64,000 bases of DNA from Microvelia longipes (lineage: Eukaryota; Arthropoda; Insecta; Hemiptera; Veliidae), in assembly GCA_018340805.1 (NCBI GenBank), contig JACMZG010001908.1, forward strand, positions 31,464,513 to 31,528,512, read 5' to 3'. This document shows positions 14,101 through 27,300 of the stretch, piece after piece; position 1 is the stretch's first letter, and each line of letters starts with the position of its first letter. The notes under the pieces were generated by a model that saw only the letters and a list, made by a program, of their open reading frames with translations, ran no database searches and was not told where the DNA came from. A program made the translations under genes and the position numbers.

Positions 14101-17100
14101 TCTCTCCTGTGTCACAAAAAAATTACTACAGCAAAAGCAATATATGTATAAAGATTAAATTATGACAGTAAAACTGAGCAGTGGAGTTAGTATATATAGC
14201 TGAATAAAACACCTAAGTCTCTCCACAAAACGTTTATTATTATAAACATAGCCAGCTTTCGAGCTCTCAATCATCAACAGTGTCTCACCTATCAAACATA
14301 GAAAAAGAGGAAAATCAACGAATATTCTACTAAAAACTAACCAAATAAAAAAAATAGAAATAAAAACAAGGCATTTAAATAGTTGAAATAAAAATGGAAA
14401 AAGGTTAAAAAGTTAAAACTCAAAAATAAATAAATACATAATATACAAAGTAAATAAATTAATATAATAAAAAATAAAAATGGTTATACAGAATAAAATA
14501 AAACAAATTACAGGTGAGAAGAATAGTAGAGGCTTTAATCAAACACTTTAGATAATCATATTGGCTGGCGAGCGAGGGGCAAACACTAGAGAACCTTATA
14601 TAAGTAAGACGAGTTACTTATACTCGTATCCGATTAAATTAAATTAAACGATTAAATTATTAACGGAGTTAGGTTCTGTATCCGATAAAACAGGAAACAT
14701 TAAAAAAGAATGGAGTTAATGTGACTTTCCGTAATTAACACTCGTTGCGTAGTCATGTTTCCAAATGTAAGGGCAAAGTGGACTTCATAGATAAAATTGG
14801 TGTTTATAGCATTAATGTGGTATCTCTGGTTGCGACTTTGTTGGCTAAACAGGTATAGCATTCCGCACCAAAATTGCAGAGCATGGAGCGCTCGCATCCA
14901 GCATGGTTTATCAACATTTGACAATGCCATAACTACGAGGTTGCTTATCTTCATTATGTTTCAAAAGGTTATTGTATGTCTGCGCTGGAAAATCTTGAGA
15001 TTTTGCTGCGCTTCCTAAGAAATTAATAGAAAGCCTAAAAAAAACTAAAAAAAATTGTTAGCTTTTAGTAGTATATTAGTTGACCTTTTTCTTTTTCTAT
15101 GTTTGTTAGGTACGACACTAATGATGATCGAGAGATCGAAGGCCAGCTCTGTTTGTAAGGATAAATGTTTTGTGGAGAGACTTTGGTCTTTTATTCAGCT
15201 ATTATGATTAAATTATAATTTATAAAATAATGATTACTTCTTAACTTATAGAAGTTAAATCAAAACTACAGAAAAAATAAATTTATAAACTTTTTTACCT
15301 GCCAATCTTTTATATAAGCTTTAAAAAGTGTAAACTTTCAGACTCTTCATGGGAGAAAGGGGAAAAATTGCTTTATTTAAAAAAAATCTAGGTTTGCGTT
15401 TTAAATAATCCTCAACTACCTATCCTTTTACAGGGGATCTAGAAGTAAACTGTTCTTTATAAATAAAACAATTTAAAAAATGATTTTTTTTTTAGTTCTT
15501 ACGAGTCACAACATGTTAAAAGTGAAAAGATTTCCATAAGAATGAAAAATCCAGTAGTGAAAACCAGGTAATGAGCATAAAGTCAACCATCATGTTGCCG
15601 CCCTCAGACAACATTAGAGTTTAATTGTATTGAAGAAGCCTATAAAGTTTGTCTTTTTCACTCTTAATGTCTTAAAGCATGCTTACTGCAATCATACATC
15701 AATCTAAGTATTTTTTTTTTATGACTTAAAATTTTTAAACAATTACCTACGATAGCTGCTGTTTGATATAAATATCCATGTTAATGATAAAAGGGTACAG
15801 TGATGCGAGTATAGAGAGGGTTGGCATTTTTACATGGGAAAGATATGAAAGGTTCTTTCCCTACTATTAAAGTTCCTTGCTAAGAATCACAGTAAAATAG
15901 GTCTTAAGAACACTTTTTTCATCTCTAAGTTTTATCCATTATAACCTATTGCATTGTCAAATACAAGTCGAATAACATGTAAAAAAAATAATAAAGAGGC
16001 ATAACCAAGTCCTGACAAATTAAAAATAAAATAAGGGCTATAAAGGGTTATAAGACTAATTTATTATTTTGTAACTAATTATTAATTCATATAAAAAAAG
16101 ATAATAATTTGACATACCCTTAAAGTAAGAAGAATAAAAATAGAAGATAAGCCCATCAAGGCATCAGGAAGACTGGTGTTGGGTATATTCATACCAACTT
16201 TATACACAGTATCTATAAAACCCTGTGAAGTTACAGATAAACCAAGAAGTCCTTTGATTTGCGAACCAACAATAATGACAGCAGTGGCTGATGTGAAGCC
16301 AACAGTAACTGGCTCACTAATTAGCTCAACTAGAACACCTAGAAAAAACATTTGGATTCTTTTAAAATTGTATTCAAATATTAGCTTATTTTAAGCCTTA
16401 CCTAAGATGGTCAATTTAAAATTGAAACTCGAATGCAATATTTTTGACATTTTAATTACTGTTTTCAGAAAAATCTTAGCTAATAATTTAGAATAAAAAT
16501 CGATCATTTGGTAAATAATTTTAATAAAAGTTGAGGTCTGCAGTCTTTAAACAAATAATTTTAGCGAATTTCCTATGGAAAAATGAAATGAAAAAGGGTA
16601 CTGCTATAACATTGTGGAGTTATGGAAGAGGCTTAAAACCCTGTCGAAGGCTTAGTCGGATCTCTGATCTGAATGAAATATGATAAAAAAATCTGTCATA
16701 TAAAGGTCAACCTAATTTTGATTTCATCGTTTTATGAATATAATTTTATGTAAACAAATCACCGTTTTTGAATATTATAAAACAAGTAACATGACAAACT
16801 GATACAGGATATCATCAATATGGCCTCTTGTATATTTTTAATATAATATAATTAAACTAAGTTCCTTAACGTATTTGAATTAAATAAAATAATTTACTAC
16901 AAGTGCAGTAAAGATTATAAATTATATTCTTTAAAATAAACTGTATAAACCCTATGTTAATTTTCTTTGACTGTCTAATTAAAAATCCATACATTTATGC
17001 TAAAATTAAAATAAAAAACAAAATAATAAATTACCTAATCCTAATGGAGCCATTAAAAGCATGACACATCCTGAAAGAAAGCACAATAGAACTGCGTAAT

Positions 17101-20100
17101 CAGAATTCCTATTGACAACTTGTTCAAATGTCATGAGAGATAGAAGAGCAGTTGGCCCAATAGTTATATCCTTACAGCCTCCGAATATAGCGTAAACTAT
17201 GCATCCTACCCAGGCACTGTACAGGCCAAACTGTAACAAATAAGTAATGCGAACAACAATAAATAAATCTATTGATTTATCGATGTAGTCGATATAATTT
17301 CATTCGGCTGCGTCTTGTTTTAGTGTCTTTTTACCTTTTCTCATTTATACAGTAGGTTTATAGGACAAGGACTCATTTATACAGTAGGTTTATAGGACAA
17401 GTAATCTGTTTGTAGTAAAATTTTGAAATTGGGATTTCACTTGAATCATACTTTTCAAATGCTCTTGACATCTCCTCAGTGATTTTTACATAGTATGTAT
17501 GCGTGTGTGTGTGTCTTTTATCGTCGTAGCTCCCTGCAGTGGGTTAAAACTTGGTACAAAAATCAATATTTAGCCCTAGTTGTGCTATCCGGAAAATAAT
17601 ATTTCTACGACGTTACTAACTTTTCCTTATTTTCGTTGTAGGTAAAGAAGAAAAGGAAGTACTAAAATCCCCTGAATTATCAGTTTCAGGTGTTCCTTAG
17701 ACCTCCAGAGGAGTTTTTGCTTATCTCTGTGAGAGTGTGTGAGTAATCATCTTGAAACTTAGAGCAAAAAGTCCGTCACCCGTGGTGTAGTGGTTATGGT
17801 ACGCGGCCAATAAACAGAATGAATGAACTTCCGAGTTTATTTAGTATTGGGTTCAATCCCAGCACGGGCCTCTGAGATTTTTATGAGAGGGATAAAAATT
17901 CTGCGTACCACGTCCTTCAGAAGGGACGTAAAGCCGATGGTCTCGAGTCTGTGCGTTGTCAGGTACTCGTTAAAGATACCTTACTCTAAATGAAACTGGG
18001 TATAGGCAAAATTTAGGACCCTCATAGTAGATTTGTGCTGTTCCTAGTTTTCACTAGACTATAAGAATCAGTGAAAATATGTATGATTGCTTGAAAAAAG
18101 CATGAGAGGAACCATAGAAATCCACGGTTCTTCTCTCTAGATTTGATGAAATATACCTACACTTGAAATTTAAAGGAGTAGAACACTATCTTAGGGATCT
18201 GGCAAAAAGGGCCCAACAACGTGGCCTACTTGCCTGGTAGTTACTACCACTCCCCCCATACTACTACTAGAGCAAAATCATTTTTTAGCTCGATTAGCGC
18301 CTTAAATATATGGCAAATATTTTATACTACGTCATTAACCCTCAATAATGACACAGCAATGCTGGAGAGTCACTTTAGGTCCCACTTTCGGTCTAGTTAA
18401 TTTAATCCGACTTTAGGTCTAGTTGTGCTGCCCTGAAGATTATATTGTTCCAGACTACGATAACCTATGTTCCTGAGCCATCTAAAATTTTAATCATTTG
18501 TTAAAAATTGGAAATACAACCGTTCGAGTTGAAATTTTATTCACATTTACATCTATAGTTGTTCAAAAGATCCACGAAATTGCATTATGATATTGGGCGC
18601 AATTTTTAAATGAGTAGTATACTTTAAAATTTTAAGTTTGTTAGCTTTAAGAAGTTCGACAAATTGTCAGAGAGCGACGAAACTTATAATAAATAAGTAA
18701 TGGAAATTCTATAGCTATTCAACTTTTTGTTTGTAAGTTATTGACAAACATATATATTTATTGGTGCAACACAAAATTATATGGTTTGCTTACACATAAG
18801 TCAAATCATGACATACAGATCAATAACGTATTGAGCTGATATTCTCATATAATTCTGTGGAGGAGCGAAAGAAGATCGAAGTCAAAACACCCTAGACTTT
18901 AGATAACCATTTTATTTTGAGGTCCAGCGCAGCGAAACTGATGTCATAACCTTAGACAATGAAAAATCATAATATTCTATAGAAAGCAAAGCGAGTCCGA
19001 AGTTGTGAGTAAAAACACCGAGGAAAAATACCGGATTTTTAATTTTATTTTTTCAAAAAAAGTTTTATTAAAAAATAAAATTTTATTTTGTTAAAATCTT
19101 TCTAATTAATAAAAACAAACTAGTATAGATTTTAGCGCTTGTATTATCACAGGCATAATATATGGACATGCTAGTTTTAACTAAAGCACCTGTATTATTA
19201 CTTACATCATATAAAAGTATTTTAGTATTTAAAAGTACTATCAGTAACATGATAAAGGTACTCCAGTGTAGAGACGCCCATGCTATTTCATGAAACAAGA
19301 AGAGAGTCAAATTTTTGCTAAGAGGAGTAATAAGAATAGAAAGCATTAATAACAATTCTGTCTTTTTTCATATAGGAGAAAGGGGAATTGAAAACTAAAC
19401 TTTCATTTGAAGTGGGAAAGAGGAAGGTAAAACCTAATGATCTGTAATAAAAAATTATGCTCTAAGTCGGTTTGCCATATAACGTAGTGACCCGTTAAGA
19501 TTAAAAAAAAATAAAGAAAATCCATCACAAAACATCTATAAAAAATAAACTGCACATGCATGATTCGAATAGTCTCCTATTGTAGGCTATAGTAATCTAC
19601 TTTATTTTGCTTATTACGACCTCGTATTTCACTTCTAACATAACCTGCGTTTTGCGCCTTTTCTATAACCTTATGCAAGGAAAGGTAAGGTATATTTATC
19701 CTAATTTCTCTATCTTATAACACGTTTATGGGTTCAGTAAAGTTCTCTTTTCGCGTCATACCCTTTATTAAAAGGTTCTTGGTCAAACCTTGTTTCATTG
19801 ACAACCTTTTCATTTACTCTTCAATTCCACCTACCTTCTCTTTACAAGAATTTTCATTAAATAATTTATCCGATGGGAGACCACAGTTGTAAAATTAACC
19901 ATTATAATTAATAATTAATTTAATTAATATTAATAAACTACTCACAAATAAAAAAACTTCTAAAAAATTTATCTTTCCACTAAATTAACTTACTTTATTA
20001 TTGAATATAAAATGAATTTGCTATCCTTTTACGCAAGGAGTGCAAATTATAATCATAAAAATATTAAACATAAAGCATATTCCTAAATACACATATTTTA

Positions 20101-23100
20101 AGATACTGTTTTGCCTGATTTTACTAAAAGCCAAAATTATTCTTCTAAAGAAGGTAAATAGTATTAATAAATTTTCTTTAAATTTAGTAAGTATCTAAAT
20201 TTTATAATGAAATTATTATTAATAATTTTAATTCCTTATTTTTCAATCCCAGTTTTAACTTTATAGGTCTTTATATAATATTATATTATTATATATACGA
20301 GTTAAGTTAATTAAATATACTTTTAAGTTAACTTTGATTTCTAGTAAAAATACTATTTGAGAAATTATTTTAATTTTTGTTATGAAAAAGGAGAGACTTC
20401 AGTTCAATAAAACGAACATATTTTAAACTTTAAACACTATTTATCGTTTCTATTTAGATCATCATCATGCTTAAACTGTATCAAACATAAGTGTTAGATT
20501 AGATAGTTTAAGCCTGAAGATGGGCAAAATGGGAACAAAATAATTAAAGCTTAATACATGTATATTCGTTTTATTGAATTGGAGTCTCTCCTTTTTCATT
20601 AAAGAAATTATGAAAAAGAAAAATTATGAAACGAATTTTTATGTCGTTATATGAAATATGATTGTCTTTACAAAAAAAAAATGATTCTTTTTTCTCAAAT
20701 TGGGCCTCAAATGGTTGAAATAGAATCTAAATGTTTAAAGTTTTTAAATTGGAAAAGAAAAGTTTATTTCCATTTATATGCAAATGCCTTATTTATATAA
20801 GGCATATTTTCCTATGCAATATTTCTTAATTTAAGTGTTATCATGTTAGTGTATATTGTCCCTCTTTTCAGAAGAGTCTAATGTTGTAGTATAATAGTGT
20901 AATTATGTGTTATGTAGTAGTAGACTTAGATCAATCATTTGCTATTAAGGTGTCTTAATTTTTTTCAGACACCAACAAGTAATTCATTTTTTTTACTACA
21001 CATTTTGCAGGCTAAAAATTAAAGAGTATAAGCTCTGAGATTAATAAGTAAATTAAAAGTAACAACATATTAAGAAAAATAGATAATAATTTAAACGAGT
21101 GATAAGAATAAAATGTAATTAGAATAGAGTCATTCTGGGGGCTACAAGATATGAATTTTCAAACTTTTCACAAAGGATTATTTACACTTCTGACACTAAG
21201 AAAAGGGTGAGTAAAATGCCGTGTTTCTAGAATCAACAATAATAAGATTTCTCACAAAAATTGACCACTTCAACATCAAGGTCATTAGCAGTTAATGACA
21301 GTCAATCAACTAAAGATGATGCCTCTTAGGATATAGCACCTGCTATAAGCGGCATTTTCTATTAGAAATCTGAAAAAAAGGAGTCTTCAACTCCTTAACT
21401 ACTTTATAACCCATTTCATCAAATTCACCGATAAAGCAGTTTATTTTTTTTAAACAATACAAGCAGATCTGAAATGTGTAACCGTTCAACTTTGAAATAG
21501 TTATATAGGATAGAGCTATATAGTTAATCTTCCAAATTAGCTATGGCCTGATTTAATTTAATTTGCAACACGATAACACTCCTGCTCACACATCGTTGCT
21601 TGTGCGCGACTTTTTGGACAAAAACAACACACTAATGATGCCGCAGCCACCGTATTCCCCAGATCTGGGATTTCCCTCCCTGTGACTTTCTCTTGTTCCC
21701 TAAACATGAAGAGGCTCATGAAAGGACGACGTTACACTACGCTTATCGAAATAAAGACGGCAACAAAGGAGGAGCTGAACAAGATAAAAAAAAGATTTTT
21801 TGAAGTGTTTGGAAGATTGGAAACCCCGTTGGCACAAATGTAAAATATCTCATGGGGATTACTTTGAAGGGTACAAAAGAGGTATTCATGAATAAATAAA
21901 TAATGTTTGAAAAAACACAAAATTCGCAATACTTTTTGAACAAATAGGGTGTAATTCCTGATTATACCCTTATCTTTTCATTCATTCATTTCATTTGTTT
22001 GGTTCTGGATCTATGGAGGTAAAACTGCTGCAATTATTACAACTTCTAAAATCTGTTATGATTTATCTCCAGCAACGAACACCTCTGCATTGTATGACAT
22101 CTCATAAATTAACAGAAGACAGAAGAAGCTATATTTTTTTACACTGCTGGCACACCGCCAAGGAGAAGAAGCTAATGATTACCTTTCAATTTAAATATGG
22201 CCCTATAGTATTGCCAACCTAACAACTTCACTTTGAAACGCCTATGACCGTCTCCAGACTTGGCGGGACAGACTTTAGATGTAACATTTTTATAATAAGG
22301 TATAGAGATGCAATACTTAAATTGTGTGAGCTTATGAGGTTGGGTTCACATATACATGATTTTATATTTTAATCTTCTTACAGAATTTATTAAGATAAAT
22401 AACATAAATTTATCTCAATAATTATGTCTCTTAAATTTCATGTTCACTCAATTGGACATTTCCAAATTAGGAAATGGTATGGTGAATCATAAAATCACAA
22501 TATCATGGTGAATCATAAAATCACAATCTCATGGTGAATCATGAAATCATTACTTAGAGATCTTTTTCTAAATATTTCTTCAGCAAATCTGCATTCATTT
22601 TTAAAACGTATTAACTTATTGTGTCAATGCAGGTTACCAAAATGGTTGGATCGTTCACTATACTGGCTTTACATAGCACTTTTCGCGCTGAGTTTGATCT
22701 TTCACTCTTTATACGTCAGATATAAAAGACAAGAATCACTGGGTGAAGCTGGTATAGCCATAGTGTTCATTTGTGTAACAGGAGTAGCTACAGTGAAGCT
22801 ATTCAGTTTCGCATCTCAGATAGATCATGTCAACAGAGTTCTAGATGATATATTTACAGAAAAAGAGACTGGTTTCGCTAAAACAACTAAGATGATTACA
22901 GGCGTTTTTTATTTCATGGGATTTGTAGGTAAGCAAATATAAATTAAGTATGAATTTCTGGGTACTCCTTTAGATTTGACGACCCCTTCGTTTTTTATTC
23001 ATATATCCTAACATAATGTGCAATAAAGGTGTGCTCTCTTTTTTTTGTTTCTACTTTTTGGATAGTAATTAGACTTCCTTTCTCCTTTCTCCCTCTTCAA

Positions 23101-26100
23101 AATGACTTCAGTTAAAACTAAAATTGTTTCTTTTATAATTTCTTTTTAACTCTTGCTTTTTCTTAAATCTTAAATTTTGCTAGTAATTTAATTAGGCATA
23201 GTACATGTTTTTAATATCTCCGTTACATAAACATTGTAGTGACATGTGTTTCCATTTTTACCGTTATTTTGGAGGACCAGCGCTAGTTTTAATTGTGTCA
23301 ATTATATTGCAGTCTAATTATATTGAACAAATATTAGACAAAGGGGTCATCTAATCTAAAGAAATACCGTCAATTGACCGATTCACATTGAAATAAGAGC
23401 AGTAGAATCATCAGACCCTCAAGGGTTTTAAGTCTTCCATTCTCGAAAGTTCACAGATATTTACTAAATACTGAAGTTACTCCGTATAATAAATAGAGGA
23501 TCTGATCTTTACATTATTTAGAAAATTAAGGTGTTCATTTTAAGGGAAACAATCATTAATAACTATTAGTTATTGTATTAGTAACTAAAACTCAACGGGG
23601 TATTATATAAACTTTGATTCCCAAGACCAATGATCCTCACAAATTATAATTATGTAAATTGGACTAAAAGTCCGTTTTGTTTCTAAATAAATAAATAAAA
23701 AGTCAAACAAAGATCTTGAAATGCGTAATGTACGGCGATGACAATTCGAAGCAATTCACATCTAAACTGTTTATTTTACATGTTTGACGCGAAATCGATT
23801 AAAAAATCCAATATCTTCTTAACAAACCTATGATTTCCAAATAAGTATTCTTTTAATGGTAGAATAGAATAGATCTAGAACTTTTATTGATCTATATAAT
23901 GTTGTACACTGCTTCTTATTATATATTTTTAGGCACTGTATTCTGGTTTACGTATCCACTTTTCATGGAAACAATTATATTACCAACTCCTATGTACATT
24001 CCATTTGGTAGCTCAGAAGGTTATGTTTTCTTAGCGAAGTACCTATTCGATGTTGCCGCTACATTTAGCATGGCGAGTATTCAGATCGCTATTGACAACA
24101 CATTTATGCTGATGGCGGCAAGATTGTGCGATAAAGCTGAACGTTTGGCAATTCTAATTAGAAATATTAATAGAAAATCAAACAACAAATTATTAAATGA
24201 CGCTGAAACAAATTTTGGAAAAGCTTATTACTTACATAAGGAAATTATAGAGTAAGAAATTATTTTTAAAATATTTTAATAGTTATAATTTTTTTCGCTG
24301 GAATTATTTTCAAAGGAACCTCTTATGTGGATGCATGGGTCCCAAGAAACATGATATTTAATGTAAACATCATCTATATACGTGTACATCTCTATTGTAC
24401 GTGCAGTGATAGTATGAAGACTGTTATATGAAGTAATGTAAAAGTTTTAAACAGTCAAGGTTTAAACATTGAATTACTTTAAATATTGACCTTGACCTTA
24501 GGGTCAAGGCTATTTTATTGGTTGTAGAGTATCAACCAATATTTTCCTAAAGGTTATCATAAAATGGCTGATTAAACTTTCAAATTCTACTATTTCCACG
24601 TATCTCGAGGGCAGTGTATTACTTACACAAGTACTTTATATTTTAAGAAAAATATGGCTTACACCCATATATTTTATAAATTCCCTTTTGCTCTGAATAT
24701 AAATTTGAATTTTTTAAACTAGCTTTATACTATATTAAGACTTGTCACATATAAACCTAATACTATATTATACTATATAAACCTAATTGTCAGACGTCTT
24801 TATATTGCTATATAGCTAGGATTTGTACTAGAAAAAACTGTATTTGTCTAAACATTTCCCAATTTCCCATATTTTCGGGGGTTTGTATAAATTATGCACT
24901 CTATTTGCCTTAACTTACTGCTGACTACTTGTCAGCTAAATTTGTCAATAAAAAAAAGTTCAAAATAGATATTTATTTTTATTTTTAAAAAAATCGTGTA
25001 CCTTGGAACTTATCCTCTTGATTCGGATTCTTATCCTCAGAATATGAAAATAACCAAATTTATATTCCAGTACGATCTCAACCTCATCCGTTTTATTCAC
25101 TGCAGGTCACCCATCCAAGATTAAAATCGCTCGATGCTTTTTAACATTAGTGATCCGACAAACACCGTAGATATACTAACAGTGTTGAAATGAAGCTTAG
25201 AATACATATTTCTTTTATAAAGAGGTAAAAGAACTACGTAGAAATGACGCATGCCTCAATTGGATAATTTTTAAACTTTAATAAATTTTAAAAAATTACA
25301 AATGTCATTTATTATAAATTGTATCAATAAAACACCCAAGTCTCTCCACATATAATATTTATTGACAGAGCCAGCTTTCAAAAATTGTATTAGTGCTGGC
25401 AATGAGATGGAATTTATTAAATTACATGCGCATTAAATTTCATATCAATCCGAACGATTTTCCGTTTTTTATAAATTTTGAAAATATACTGGAAGTATTG
25501 AAATAAAACTTAGTATTTATGTTAATTATATAAAGGGGTACACTTATACCACATGTATTTTTCGATTTTTAACAATCTTAAAAAACTAAAAGAAACAATC
25601 TTAAATCTTAAAATTAGAAGCCACGATAATAAAAGACACACACACACATACTCACACACACAAACAGACAATCAACTTAGTTAAAACTACTCAAAAGGAC
25701 TTATAACACATGAAAAGGGTAATTCAGGTAAAACGTGGTTTCGGATTTTTAGAGCAAACTCAATAATATATTTCCTAAAAACCTGCTGTATTAATGAGGA
25801 AAAGTAAAAATATGCGTATATCCTTACATTTACAGGTAATTTTCATTGTTTTTACTACAATCAAAAATTGATAATAAATACAAGACTTAACCAATCCTAA
25901 TTTACTATGGGATTTTATATGCAAACGGTAAATGTATAAAAAATGTAAATGTTTCAGTGAATTCAAGACGCTAGCTGCTATAGTAAGCCCAGTGTTCTTG
26001 TGTCAAGTACTGCAATCAATTGTTATGAGCTGCATAATGTCACTTATAATAACAAAAGTAAGTAAATAATTGAATTATACATATAAAATAAGTGAATTAT

Positions 26101-27236
26101 ACATATAAAATAAGTGAATTGTACATATAAAATAATTGAATTGTACCTATAAGATAAGTGAATTACACATATAAAATAAGTGAATTATACATATAAAATA
26201 AGTAAATTTTATCTATGAGAAAAGCGAATTACACATATAAAATAAGTGAATTGTACCAATAAAATAAGTTAATTTTACCTATAACTCACTTACTATAATT
26301 TATCTAACTAAATAAATTATCCATACAGAATAAGAATATGAAGGTGACAATCTAAAAAAGTTGACAACTCTTTCTTTTTAAATAATGTACAATTATTCTT
26401 CAATTTCATTCTATAGTTATTATTTTAAAGGTTTGAAATCTTTACAAAGTATATGAATATAGTTATGTTTGTTCTTTAAATACATTACTACCATTTTAAA
26501 CAGTAAATTTAAGATAATATATAAGAATTGCATCACTTGTGTTTTCAGGCAAAATCCCCAGTAGACATTCTAAAGGGCTTACTTTCTATTATAATAGCGT
26601 TTTACGAACTCTTCTGTTACTGCTACTTCGGACAAAAAATAACTGACAGGGTAATTATAATACTCCTACTTGTGATGGATTGGTCAACTTTTTACGATAC
26701 ACGATTTCTCACCTACCTAAATTTTTTCCTTCCCTATGCAATTTGTGTATTCATATATATTATTAATATAATGTTATAATTTGTTTAAACAACAATAAAA
26801 AAAACAGCACAAAAAAATAAGCGCCGCGCGATATCTTTGTCCGCTTTACTTTGTAACAGCGTTTTCCAAAATTAAGTTGTCATCGCATCAAGTTGGCTGC
26901 CAGTCTTCTAACTTAGTTTAAGCCTAAATTAGTCTCGGAAAAAGCCTAAAGCTAAAGCAAAACAGGCACCTAACTCAAGCACATGCTGCATTCTTATCAA
27001 AAATAAGAACTTATTGTTTCAGAAATATTCCTTTTAATGTTGTTCTAAATTAACATATTCTCTTTATAATCTATTTCAAGCACTTTCTAGCTACACCATA
27101 GGTATTTAATAAATTAATTTTATGATGATCCGAGAAACCACACGAAAGCGAGTGAAGTTGCTTTATTAATGTTATTACAGTAAGCGCTAAAAATAATAGG
27201 CTTTTTTTGTAGCACTAGAACAACCAATTATGTTGT

Positions 27237-27300
<64 letters not shown>

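Noticed and set aside
17770..17870. tRNA gene
   Set aside because: A and B boxes are present but the spacing and arms do not close, and the sequence continues as a 500 bp SINE with TSD.
22541..22632. In-frame extension of OR-A exon 2 starting MKSLLRDLF
   Set aside because: A good acceptor (ATGCAG) sits at 22627-22632, the homologous OR-B exon also begins there after TTTCAG, and the extension has no OR-B counterpart.
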